Shown: positions 50,018-60,765 of the stretch, one piece after another
How positions within the stretch are numbered: the stretch's first letter is position 1
How the letters are laid out: the number at the start of each line of letters is the position of its first letter
From: Myxococcota bacterium
Lineage (GTDB): Bacteria > Myxococcota_A > UBA796 > UBA2385
DNA: 64,000 bases
Direction: 5' to 3'
Assembly: GCA_023150805.1 (NCBI GenBank)
Contig: JAKLKF010000003.1
Coordinates: 52,722 to 116,721, forward strand
The notes under the pieces: generated by a model
Database searches by the model: none
Told to the model about the DNA's origin: nothing
The model's input: only the letters and a program-made list of their open reading frames with translations
Program-made: the position numbers and the translations under genes

Positions 50018-50938
50018 ATGACCGCCCGCTACGACCGCGCCCCCTCCGAGGCCCTGCTGGCCCTGCTCGCCGACGGCGCCCTCCTCTCGCCCCTGCGCCG
50101 GCCGTGGACGGTGGCGGGCCTGCCGCTGGACCTGCAGCTCCGCGAGGGGGACCAGGTCCACCTGTACTGCGGCCTCACCCGCCTGCTGACCGCACAGCCC
50201 ACCCGCGCCGGCGTCCGCCTGCGGGCGCACCCGACCTACACCGACCAGCCCTGCGCCGCGGCCCTGTTCCGCACCTGGGCGCCCGCCGAGCCGGGCCTCG
50301 CCGACGCGCTCCAGGGCTACCTGTCCTCTGTCCAGGTCGACCCTCGCCAGGTGGACAGAGAGGGGCGCGTCCAGGCCGCCTGGATGGCCCTGCGCGCGCC
50401 GTGGATCCCGCTCGACCGCGAGGCGGTGATCGGACGCGCCAGCTCCGGCGCCCGCGCCGACGCCCTCGTCGCCCCGGCCGTCCACGCCGCCTCGCTCGCC
50501 GTGGACCGCCTCGCACAGGCCGAGGGCTGGCAGCGCCCCCACGCCCCCAGGGGCGCCAACGAGCTGGACCAGCTCGCCGTGGATCCCCAGGGCCGCCTGG
50601 TCCTGGTCGAGCTGAAGCACGCCCGCGCCAGCGAGGTGGTCACCGCCCCGCTGCAAGCCCTGCGCTACGCCTGGGAGTGGCAGGCCGCGCTGCCGGGCCT
50701 GCTGCCCTCCCTGCGCCGCCTGCTCGAAGCCCGCCGCCGCCTGGGCCTGGCGCCGGCCACCACGCCGGATCTGGCGGGCGACCTGCGCCTGGCGGTCGCC
50801 TGGGGCGAGGGCGCGCCGAGCGCCGAGGTGGAGCGCCGCCTGCGCGCGGTCCGGAGGATCGTGCACGATCACCTGCCCCCCGGGCTCCACGAGGTGGAGC
50901 TGTGGTCGCTGCAGGAGGGACGCCCCTCCCGGTGCTGA
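50018..50938 (+). CDS. PD-(D/E)xK-like protein
   Basis: The 306-residue protein has ELDQLAVDPQGRLVLVELKHA (about residue 187-207), a D...ExK nuclease-type core. The N-terminal 170 residues are unassigned. It could be a DNA nuclease or a member of the DUF-type restriction-like proteins, though a nuclease-dead member is possible. It follows the reductase gene by about 50 bp, with no purine-rich site before the ATG. No defence context is seen nearby. Confidence 0.68.
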   Translation: MTARYDRAPSEALLALLADGALLSPLRRPWTVAGLPLDLQLREGDQVHLYCGLTRLLTAQPTRAGVRLRAHPTYTDQPCAAALFRTWAPAEPGLADALQGYLSSVQVDPRQVDREGRVQAAWMALRAPWIPLDREAVIGRASSGARADALVAPAVHAASLAVDRLAQAEGWQRPHAPRGANELDQLAVDPQGRLVLVELKHARASEVVTAPLQALRYAWEWQAALPGLLPSLRRLLEARRRLGLAPATTPDLAGDLRLAVAWGEGAPSAEVERRLRAVRRIVHDHLPPGLHEVELWSLQEGRPSRC

Positions 50939-51019
50939 TGCGTGGAGGGGCCGCCCATCGCGCCCGGAATCCGCGATGATGGCCGCGGCCCTCCCCGCAC
51001 CCCCGCTCCCGGCCCGCCC

Positions 51020-51514
51020 ATGCTCCCGCCGCTCGCCCTCCTGCTGGCCTGCACCACCTCGCCCCCCGCCCCACCCGCGACCCCGCCCGCGGTCCCCTCC
51101 GCCGCGTCTTCGCCGGACGCCCCCGCGCCGGCACCCGCCTCGGACCCGGCCGGCGCCCTGCCCTCCTCCTGGCGGCGGCTGACCTCGCGCGAGGGCCGCC
51201 TGGTCGACTACCGCTGGTGCAACGCCGACCCGGTCGAGGTGCACCTGCCCGAGCCGGGCCAGGACCAGGTGCGCTGGCAGTGGGGACAGGAGGAGGAGGT
51301 GCTCGCCGTGCGTGGCTTCACCCGGACCGAGGGCGGCGCACGCTGGGAGGTGGACCGCGGGGGGGCGGTGGCCACGATCACCCTCACTTGGACAGACCCG
51401 GCCCGCGGGCTGGCCACCATCGGCCTGGCCGAGCCGGTCGGCGACACCTTCGTCGCCATGGAGCGCCTGGCGGACTTCCCCTCGGAGGCGGAGCAGCACT
51501 GCGACGAGCTCTGA
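51020..51514 (+). CDS. Small lipoprotein, Pro/Ala linker
   Basis: The 164-residue product has a lipoprotein signal (MLPPLALLLACTT), then a Pro/Ala/Ser linker of about 35 residues, then a beta-rich domain (VDYRWCNADPVEVHLPEPG, ATITLTWTDPARG) with two cysteines. No family is recognised. It lies 89 bp upstream of the peroxiredoxin gene. Confidence 0.7.
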   Translation: MLPPLALLLACTTSPPAPPATPPAVPSAASSPDAPAPAPASDPAGALPSSWRRLTSREGRLVDYRWCNADPVEVHLPEPGQDQVRWQWGQEEEVLAVRGFTRTEGGARWEVDRGGAVATITLTWTDPARGLATIGLAEPVGDTFVAMERLADFPSEAEQHCDEL

Positions 51515-51603
51515 GCCGGCGCGCCCGCCTCCGCCTCGCGCGACCCCACCCCCCGGGGCCGACCCGGCCCGCGCCTGCCCCCCCAGACCCCCAGGAGCCG
51601 ACC

Positions 51604-52251
51604 ATGTCCGACGCGCCCACCACCATGCCCCGCATCGGGGACGTGGCCCCCGACTTCACCGCGCCGACCACCCACGGTGACCTGGCCTTCCATGCGTGGA
51701 AGGCCGGCAAGTGGACGATCATGTTCTCCCACCCTGCGGACTTCACCCCGGTCTGCTCGACCGAGCTGACCGAGTTCGCCCGCCGCGCCGACGAGTTCTC
51801 GGCCCTGGACTGCCAGCTCATCGGGCTGTCGATCGACTCGATCCACAGTCACCTCGCCTGGATCGAGAACCTCAAGCAGATCATGGGCGTGGCGCTGCCC
51901 TACCCGATGATCGCCGATCTGACGACGGACGTCGCGCGCAAGTACGGCATGATCCACCCCGGCGAGAGCGCGACCGTCACCGTGCGCGCCCTGTTCTTCA
52001 TCGATCCGAAGAACACCATCCGGGCGATCATCTACTACCCGCTCAACGTCGGCCGGAACGTCGACGAGGTCAAGCGCACCCTCCAGGCGCTGCAGACCGC
52101 CGACGGCAAGGGCGTCGCCTGCCCGGTCAACTGGACCCCGGGCGACAAGGTCATCGTGCCGCCGCCGAAGACGGTCGCCCAGGTCGCCGAGCGCAACGCG
52201 CTGCAGGGCGTCGAGAGGCTCGACTTCTACCTGGTGAAGAAGGACCTCTGA
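51604..52251 (+). CDS. 1-Cys type peroxiredoxin (PRDX6/AhpC-TSA family)
   Basis: The 215-residue enzyme has the peroxidatic Cys51 in HPADFTPVCSTEL, the matching Arg in TVRALFFIDPKNTIRA, and the long C-terminal domain (CPVNWTPGDKVIVPP) of the PRDX6 subfamily. It reduces hydrogen peroxide and lipid hydroperoxides in the cytoplasm. GAGCC lies 6 nt before the ATG. Two other cysteines (71 and about 178) exist but are not in resolving positions of 2-Cys types. Confidence 0.93.
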   Translation: MSDAPTTMPRIGDVAPDFTAPTTHGDLAFHAWKAGKWTIMFSHPADFTPVCSTELTEFARRADEFSALDCQLIGLSIDSIHSHLAWIENLKQIMGVALPYPMIADLTTDVARKYGMIHPGESATVTVRALFFIDPKNTIRAIIYYPLNVGRNVDEVKRTLQALQTADGKGVACPVNWTPGDKVIVPPPKTVAQVAERNALQGVERLDFYLVKKDL

Positions 52252-52313
52252 CCCGAACGGCGGGGAGGCCGGCCCACCGCGCCGCCCCCTCCCCTGCCGG
52301 ACACGAGGTCCCC

Positions 52314-53141
52314 ATGCTCGCCCTCGACCTGCAGCGCCGCCTCGACCGCACCTTCGCCCTGGCCCAGCTCGCGATCGGCCTGGCCTGCGGCGTCGGCCTG
52401 CTGCCGTCCGCCTTGCGCCTGTGGACCACCGACGACGCGCTCGGCGCCCTGCTGGCGGCCACCGCCGCGCTGGTCCTGGCCCTCACCCTCGGCAGCGCCG
52501 CCCTGCTGTGGTTCGCGGGCCAGCGCGCCGCGGTGGGCCAGGGGCGCGGCCTGCACACGGCCCTGGCCCTGCTGTCGCTGACCTCGAACCCCCCGCTCGG
52601 CACCGCCTACGGCGCCTGCACCCTCTGGACCTGCTGGTCCCACCCGGGCGCGGCCGCGCAGCTCGCCGGGCGGCCACCCCCACCCGTCGACGCTGCCGCC
52701 GACCAGCGCGCCACCCGCTACCACCGCCTGGCCCGCCAGGTGGTCGTCGCCTCGGGCCTGTTCTACGCCCTGCTGGGCGGCGGCCTGCTGGCGGCCCTGG
52801 GGCCCTTCCTGGAGTGGGGCGGCGCCGAGCCCACGCTGACCGTGACCGCTGACGCCGTCGAGCTGGGCGGCATGTACGGCGAGCGGATCGACCGCAGCAC
52901 CATCCAGCGGGTCGAGCTGCGCGAGGACCTGCCGACGATCACCCTGCGCACCAACGGCTACGCGCTGGGCGGCACGCTCAAGGGCTGGTTCCAGACCCGC
53001 GAGCACGGGCGCGTCAAGCTCCTGCTGCACACCGACCAGCCGCCGTGGCTGTACCTGTACCGCGACGGCGGCCTGCTCATCTACGGCAGCGAGGACCCGG
53101 ACCGGACCCGCCAGCTCTCCGACGCGCTCGGCGGGGGCTGA
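52314..53141 (+). CDS. Membrane protein with C-terminal PH-like domain
   Basis: The 275-residue protein has four transmembrane helices (about 15-35, 45-65, 85-105, 145-165). The C-terminal 100 residues form beta strands with IDRSTIQRVELREDLPTITLRTNGYALGG, like bacterial PH or DUF304 domains that bind membrane edges. Function unknown. The ATG is preceded by ACGAGG. It is convergent with the next gene. Confidence 0.68.
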   Translation: MLALDLQRRLDRTFALAQLAIGLACGVGLLPSALRLWTTDDALGALLAATAALVLALTLGSAALLWFAGQRAAVGQGRGLHTALALLSLTSNPPLGTAYGACTLWTCWSHPGAAAQLAGRPPPPVDAAADQRATRYHRLARQVVVASGLFYALLGGGLLAALGPFLEWGGAEPTLTVTADAVELGGMYGERIDRSTIQRVELREDLPTITLRTNGYALGGTLKGWFQTREHGRVKLLLHTDQPPWLYLYRDGGLLIYGSEDPDRTRQLSDALGGG

Positions 53142-53157
53142 ACCGGGTCGCCAGGAC

Positions 53158-53199
53158 CTCACTCCGCGGCGCTCACCCCGCGGCGCTCACTCCGCGGCG
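53158..53199. repeat. Three tandem 14-bp units at the end of the following gene
   Basis: CTCACTCCGCGGCG occurs three times in a row (53158-53171, 53172-53185 with one change, 53186-53199). The minus-strand gene stops in the third unit at 53187-53189. The other units repeat the same Ala-Ala-Glu-stop message, so slippage here would leave the coding end unchanged. Confidence 0.75.
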
Positions 53200-53657
53200 C
53201 GCGACCCGGGCACGTTGGCCAGCACCTCGGCCTGCAGCTGCTCCAGCAGGCCCTTGTGCTTCTTGGTCGCCATCATGTTCTTCACCATGAAGAACAGACC
53301 CGGCAGCACGCACAGCGACAGCCCGACCAGCACGACGACCACGACCAGGCCGCCCTTCTTGGTCTCCTCCAGCTCGAGCACGGTCTCGCTGCCCTCGGTG
53401 CGGGCCGAGACCTGCACGCGCCGCATGCCGACCTTGAAGTCGTTGCTGGGGCCGCCCAGGAAGACCGACGAGGACACGCTGCCGCCGTCGTCGGTCAGCA
53501 TCTTGACGTTCTTCATCGGGTCGCCGCCCAGCTTGGTCCGGACCAGCTTGCCGCCGATCTGCGAGTCCATGAAGGTCTCGTAGACCCGCACGGGCAGCGT
53601 CTGGGTGACGTAGGTCTTGTTGGTGGCGAGATCGCCGGGCAGGATGAGCTTGGGCAC
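53187..53657 (-). CDS. Membrane-tethered protein of unknown function
   Basis: The 156-residue product starts at a GTG (53657) behind GAGGTG. A soluble beta-type N-terminal part (VYETFMDSQIGGKLVRTKLGGDPMKN, VFLGGPSNDFKVGMRRVQVSAR) is followed by one transmembrane helix (GLVVVVVLVGLSLCVLPGLFFMV, about 105-127) and a short charged tail. No family is recognised. The tail codons lie inside the three 14-bp tandem units. Confidence 0.65.
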   Translation of the reverse strand: MPKLILPGDLATNKTYVTQTLPVRVYETFMDSQIGGKLVRTKLGGDPMKNVKMLTDDGGSVSSSVFLGGPSNDFKVGMRRVQVSARTEGSETVLELEETKKGGLVVVVVLVGLSLCVLPGLFFMVKNMMATKKHKGLLEQLQAEVLANVPGSRAAE

Positions 53658-53773
53658 GAGGCACCTCGGGTGGGGGCGCGCACATACGCCACGATAGAAA
53701 TGGATGCAACGACACTTTCCCTTCCGACACCGGATCGTCGCGGGGCATCGGTCGGGCTGGCGCGGCGCGTTCC

Positions 53774-54505
53774 TCAGTCGTCCTCGTCCTCGTCCTCGTG
53801 ATCATCCCCCTCGCCGCCCTCGCCGCCCTCGCCCAGCAGCAGCTGCGCGCCGATCACCGGCACGACCACGCTGCTCGTCGCCGGATCGTAGGACTGGACC
53901 AGGCCGCCGGTCCAGGCGCCGGTCAGCGCCAGGAAGGCCAGGCCGGCGATGGGCCGCGGCGAGGCGATGGCGTCGCCGGGGGCGCCCACGCGCCGGCCGT
54001 CGAGCATCGACAGCGCGATGACCTCGCGCTCCCGCAGCGTGTGCAGCACGATGCCCGCCAGGTGGACGCCCACGGTGCCCATCAACGTCCAGGCCAGCAC
54101 CTCGTGGACCTCCTCCACCGCCTCGACGCCCCTCGACATCAGGATCCCGCTCGCCGCCAGGCCGACGACGCACGCGAACATGACCAGGGCCGCCCAGGAC
54201 GCGCCCGGGTTGTGGCCGGTCCACAGCCGCCGGGCGCCGCCGGTGATCGCGCCGCGGGCATAGGCCCACAGGTCAGAGGGGCGCAGCGCGAAGGAGGACA
54301 GCCGCGACGGCCGGGAGCCGACGACGCCCCACAAGAGCCGCAGGCCGACGATGAATGCCGCCACCAGGCCGAGCAGCATGTGGACCGGGAACAGGCGGCC
54401 GTCGTCGTCCGTCGTCAGCGCGATGACGAACGCAGGCAGGAAGGCGCCCGCCAGGAGCCAGTGGAACAGCCGGGTCGGGACGTCCCACACCAGGACTCGC
54501 GTCAT
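53774..54505 (-). CDS. Cytochrome b561-type membrane protein
   Basis: The 243-residue protein has four to five transmembrane helices with paired histidines in typical b561 positions: RLFHWLL (helix 1), FPVHMLLG (helix 2), EEVHEVLAW (helix 4 region) and GVHLAGIVLH. These bind two b haems and move electrons across or near the cytoplasmic membrane. The C-terminus is a strongly acidic DDHEDEDEDD tail, which is unusual. The ATG has AGAGG upstream. It lies beside the P-type ATPase gene on the same strand, about 100 bp apart. Confidence 0.85.
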   Translation of the reverse strand: MTRVLVWDVPTRLFHWLLAGAFLPAFVIALTTDDDGRLFPVHMLLGLVAAFIVGLRLLWGVVGSRPSRLSSFALRPSDLWAYARGAITGGARRLWTGHNPGASWAALVMFACVVGLAASGILMSRGVEAVEEVHEVLAWTLMGTVGVHLAGIVLHTLREREVIALSMLDGRRVGAPGDAIASPRPIAGLAFLALTGAWTGGLVQSYDPATSSVVVPVIGAQLLLGEGGEGGEGDDHEDEDEDD

Positions 54506-54608
54506 GTCTCACCTCTCGCTTGGGGTGCCAGGACCCTAAGGTCCGCGCGTGAGCGCCCGACCCTGGCCGGATGGGGAATGGATGAGAACCCGGGGTCGAC
54601 CCTCCGAG

Positions 54609-57209
<2,601 letters not shown>

Positions 57210-57344
57210 GCTGCTCCTGGGGCGGAGGCGCGGACTCGCGATCGGTCCGTAACCACGTGCCCCGGCACCACGGGTGCGACATCCCCTCCCGGCCGCCGCC
57301 GGCACGTACACGCGCCGTCCCCCCGGTCCCCTTGGCGCCCGGCC

Positions 57345-59510
57345 CTACCGCGGCTGCGGCGCAGGCGGGTCGCCCCCCGCCGGCGCGTCCACGCCCACCG
57401 CCCGCTCCCGCGCCGAGCGCCGCTCCGTCCAGGTCAACCCCTCGCCCCGCCCCTGCGGAAGGCCCTCGTACAGGTCCTGCCCTCCTCCGTCCAGGAAGAC
57501 GCCGACCGTGAACAGATCGTCCCGCCAGGAGCGGAAGGGCTCGGGGTAGTGCGTCGTGCTACCCAGCGCCGGCACCAGGCCGGCCGGGTCGGCGGGCGGC
57601 AGGAACAGGTAGCGGTCGTCGCCCTCGCGCTCGTAGAACAGGCCGACGCTGCCCAGGTCCCCCGAGCCGCCGGAGTGGCTGCGCAGCAGGTAGACGTCGT
57701 CGCCGCCCAGGTCCAGCGACAGGCCCAGCGAGCCGTCCCGGCCGTGGCCCTGGAACTGGTTCTCGGCGACCAGGTCCTCCACCCCGCGGAAGGGGTCGGT
57801 GAAGCGCTCGGGCTCGGCGTTGTAGCGGTCGTCGCCCGCGTGGTCGACCTGGACGCCGACGCCGAAGTGGGCGCCCGCCCCCAGCGAGTACTTCCCGTTG
57901 CGGTAGACGTCGTCCCCGCCGCGGTCATCCAGCAGCCCCACCCCCCACCAGTAGGCCGCCCCCTGGGACCAGGCCATCGCGTGGTAGCGGTCGTCGCCCG
58001 CCCCGTCGATCAGCAGGCCATAGCCGCCGGCCAGGCTGTGCCCGTCGCCCATGTCGGCCCGCCGGCCGTAGCCGCAGCCCTGGCTCATCGCGACCGTGCG
58101 GCCCAGGTAGAGCGCGCTGGGCTCGGCGTCGTCGGGGATGGTGTAGCGGTCGTCGCCGGCCACGTCCATCAGCAGGGCCGCCCCGAGCGGGCCGCCCATT
58201 CCCTGCGACGCACCCGCCGCCTGGTGGCTGTCCTGGCCCTGCTGGTCGACCAGCAGCGCGACGCCGACGTGGGCGGCGGCCGAGCCCCAGCGGTCGTGCA
58301 GCCGGTAGGTGTCGTCGCCCGCCGAGTCCAGTAGGATGCCGGCGCCGTGCCAGGCCGCGGCCAGCGAGGAGGTCTGCGCCTCGTAGTGGTCATCCCCCGC
58401 GCGATCGACCAGGGCGCCGATTCCCCGCATTCCGGTCGCCAGCGTAGCGGCCTGCTCCGGGCCCGGCAGGTAGCGATCGGCGCCGCCCAGCTCGACCATC
58501 GCCGAGACCGGCCAGGGGGTCGACACCGCGAAGCGGCCGGTCCAGGTGTCGTCGCCGCCCAGGTCCACCACCAGCATCGGCGCCGGGTCGCGGGCGTGTT
58601 CCCGCCCCTCGCCGTCGGTCAGCAGCAGGGGGCCCCCCGGGGTCGGCAGCTCCAGCGCGCCGAAGCCGCGGCAGGCCGGATCCTGGAGCAGGGCCGCGCC
58701 CCCGGCGGCGTCGAACTCCTCCAGCGCCAGCCGGAGCTGCTTGGTCCACAGCACCGCGGCGAAGCCCAGGTAGGCCAGGTCGGTCGCCGACAGCGCAGTC
58801 ACGGCCTCCCGCCGCAGGGTCGCGGTGGAGCCCGGCCACTCCTCCTCGGCGCGCAGGGCCGAGAGCAGGCTGTGCGTGTCCTGGGGCGAGCGCCCCGCGC
58901 CCGGGGTCTCGGCCACCGCCGCCTGCACCCAGGGCCCCGCCTGCAGCGAGGCGACCACCAGCCGCACCACCAGCCGCTGCACGGGCTCGGGCAGGGTCGC
59001 GAAGGTGGAGAGCGCCCGGTCGCGGTCCTTGCGGCCCCGCCGCTGCTCAGTGAGCAGCCGACCCAGCGCCTGGGCGGCCGGCGTGCCGTCGGGCAGCGCA
59101 GGGTGTCCCCAGACCGCCGGCTGGCCCGCGGTGGCCCCGCGGACCTCGGTCGGCACCTCCCCGCTCGTGCCGTCCGGGTCCAGGCCCGGCACCGGCACCC
59201 GCCGCCCCGTCGAGGCGCCCAGCAGCTTGAACAGCAGGCGGAGCTGCTCGTCGGGGGTCGCCTGGGCCGCGACCAGGTCGTCGCTCAGCTTGCCGGTGGC
59301 GCGCAGGGCCGGACGGGGCCCACCGAACAGCTCCAGCACCCCCGGCAGCAGCCCCGTGGCGCCGCCGTAGGGGGCCATCTGCTCCGGCGAGTAGCCGACC
59401 TGCGCCTCGGTCAGCTCCAGCCCCTGGAGCGCCTGCTCCCACAGCGCGGGGGGCAGGTCGCGGGGATCGGGCTCGGCGGCCAGGGTCACGGGCAGCAGCA
59501 GCAGCAGCAC
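57345..59510 (-). CDS. Large secreted protein with repeated GDD(T/R)Y calcium-type motifs
   Basis: The 721-residue product starts at the GTG (59510) before a Sec signal (LLLLLPVTLAAEP). The first 330 residues are helical. After that more than ten repeats of the GGDDTY/AGDDRY type appear, about 20-45 residues apart, like RTX-type calcium-binding nonapeptides but spread wider and each followed by a beta strand. The C-terminus is Pro-rich. It is likely a secreted or surface beta-roll or solenoid. Longer frames upstream (to 59930) lack a signal peptide and were rejected. Confidence 0.8.
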   Translation of the reverse strand: MLLLLLPVTLAAEPDPRDLPPALWEQALQGLELTEAQVGYSPEQMAPYGGATGLLPGVLELFGGPRPALRATGKLSDDLVAAQATPDEQLRLLFKLLGASTGRRVPVPGLDPDGTSGEVPTEVRGATAGQPAVWGHPALPDGTPAAQALGRLLTEQRRGRKDRDRALSTFATLPEPVQRLVVRLVVASLQAGPWVQAAVAETPGAGRSPQDTHSLLSALRAEEEWPGSTATLRREAVTALSATDLAYLGFAAVLWTKQLRLALEEFDAAGGAALLQDPACRGFGALELPTPGGPLLLTDGEGREHARDPAPMLVVDLGGDDTWTGRFAVSTPWPVSAMVELGGADRYLPGPEQAATLATGMRGIGALVDRAGDDHYEAQTSSLAAAWHGAGILLDSAGDDTYRLHDRWGSAAAHVGVALLVDQQGQDSHQAAGASQGMGGPLGAALLMDVAGDDRYTIPDDAEPSALYLGRTVAMSQGCGYGRRADMGDGHSLAGGYGLLIDGAGDDRYHAMAWSQGAAYWWGVGLLDDRGGDDVYRNGKYSLGAGAHFGVGVQVDHAGDDRYNAEPERFTDPFRGVEDLVAENQFQGHGRDGSLGLSLDLGGDDVYLLRSHSGGSGDLGSVGLFYEREGDDRYLFLPPADPAGLVPALGSTTHYPEPFRSWRDDLFTVGVFLDGGGQDLYEGLPQGRGEGLTWTERRSARERAVGVDAPAGGDPPAPQPR

Positions 59511-59584
59511 GAGGCGCCTCGGGGAGGGAGCGCCAGTGTAGGGCAGGGGCCGGGGGTCGGGACTTGACACTTGCCCCTTCGCCC

Positions 59585-59596
59585 TTGACGCGTCAA
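59585..59596. promoter_or_regulatory. 12-bp palindrome TTGACGCGTCAA
   Basis: A perfect palindrome lies in the 200-bp divergent gap between the repeat-protein gene and the ExbD-like gene. Nearby TTGACA (59564-59569) and several TTG runs suggest promoter elements. It may be a regulator site for both genes. Nothing else is evident in this gap. Confidence 0.35.
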
Positions 59597-59712
59597 CCTC
59601 AAGCCCGCAAGCCTGTGAGGCTCCTGCAAGGAAGCCCCCCTCCCGCGCACTCCGCCGCCGCGGCGCGGTCGGTCCCGGTGGCCCCACCGCCACCCCCACA
59701 CCGGAGCCGACC

Positions 59713-60234
59713 ATGAGCGACCGACCCAAGACCAGGCCGGGCGACGACCTCAACCTGCTGCCCGTGATGAACATGGTCACGATCCTGATCCCGCTCCTGC
59801 TGCTCTCGGCCCAGTTCGTGAACCTGGCGGTGATCGACTCGACGCTGCCGGCCATCTCCGACGACCCGGCGCCCGTGGAGCCGCTGCGGGAGCCCCTGGA
59901 CCTGACGGTCGCGATCACAGGCGAGGGCATCTCGCTGCTCTCCCGGCAGGGCGCCCTGGACGCCGACGGCAGGCCCGCCCCGCAGGAGGGCGCCGCCCTG
60001 GGCTGCCGGGGAGGCGCCTGCGCGGGCCCGGAGAGCTACGACCTCGCCGCGCTGGGCCGGGCCCTGTCGCTGGTCAAGGACGCCCACCCCGACGAAGACG
60101 TGGTGATCCTGGCCCCCGACTCGCGGGTGCCTTTCGAGGTGCTGGTGGCCGTCATGGACACCGCCCGCAGCGAGCCCGGCACCGACCGCCTCCTCTTCCC
60201 GCGGGTCGTGCTGGCCGGGGCCGCGGGCACCTGA
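59713..60234 (+). CDS. ExbD/TolR-family protein
   Basis: The 173-residue protein has a short basic N-terminus, then NLLPVMNMVTILIPLLLLSAQFVNLAVI (about 14-41), an ExbD/TolR-type membrane helix with the preceding Asp/Asn residues, and a periplasmic domain ending in VLAPDSRVPFEVLVAVMDTAR, the typical ExbD fold end. Such proteins pair with ExbB to use proton flow for TonB-like work. No exbB is next to it. A CxxxxxC pair (CRGGAC) is present in the periplasmic part. Confidence 0.83.
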   Translation: MSDRPKTRPGDDLNLLPVMNMVTILIPLLLLSAQFVNLAVIDSTLPAISDDPAPVEPLREPLDLTVAITGEGISLLSRQGALDADGRPAPQEGAALGCRGGACAGPESYDLAALGRALSLVKDAHPDEDVVILAPDSRVPFEVLVAVMDTARSEPGTDRLLFPRVVLAGAAGT

Positions 60235-60243
60235 GCAGGGCGC

Positions 60244-60672
60244 TCAGCGCCGCCGCGCTGGCGGGGCCGAGGCGGGCGGTGACGTGGGCCCCTGGCCCTG
60301 GATCGCCCCGCCCATGGTCGAGGCCAGGAGCCCCAGGCCCAGGGCCATGGCCAGGAGCGCCGGCAGCAGGAAGGCACCGCCCAGCACGCGGACCTGCCAG
60401 TCGTCCTGCGACGCGGCGGGGCCCAGCAGGACCTGCCCGGGGTGGACGCCGACGAAGCGGGCGCTGCCGGTGATGAGCAGGCGCAAGGCCAGGGCGGCGC
60501 CCCAGCCACCACCCAGCAGGATCATCAGGCCCATCAGCAGGGCCTGGACCAGGCGGTGGCCCTCGTCGAGGAGCACCTTGCCACCCAGGCAGGCCAGGGC
60601 GCCGACCAGGCACAGCCCACCCAGCAGGCGCAGCGGCGGCACGAGGCGGATCAGGGCGCGCGGCGGAGGCAC
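60244..60672 (-). CDS. Small membrane protein of unknown function
   Basis: The 142-residue product starts at a GTG and has three hydrophobic helices (LLGGLCLVGALACLGG, ALLMGLMILLGGGWGAALALRLL, VLGGAFLLPALLAMALGLGLLAS). The C-terminus is Pro/Arg-rich. No family is recognised. It is convergent with the ExbD-like gene (9 bp) and divergent from the NE0113-like gene. Confidence 0.6.
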   Translation of the reverse strand: MPPPRALIRLVPPLRLLGGLCLVGALACLGGKVLLDEGHRLVQALLMGLMILLGGGWGAALALRLLITGSARFVGVHPGQVLLGPAASQDDWQVRVLGGAFLLPALLAMALGLGLLASTMGGAIQGQGPTSPPASAPPARRR

Positions 60673-60753
60673 CGACCGACCCTACCCCGCGCCGGGCCGC
60701 GGGCGGAGCGGCACCTCGCACCTGCCCCCTGCCCCCTGCCTCTCCCCGCCGGC

Positions 60754-60765
60754 TACCCTGCCCCC
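60754..60765 (+). promoter_or_regulatory. Candidate leaderless promoter of the NE0113-like gene
   Basis: TACCCT (60754-60759) ends 6 nt before the ATG at 60766. Only C-rich sequence lies between, so there is no ribosome binding site. No clear -35 is seen. Confidence 0.35.
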
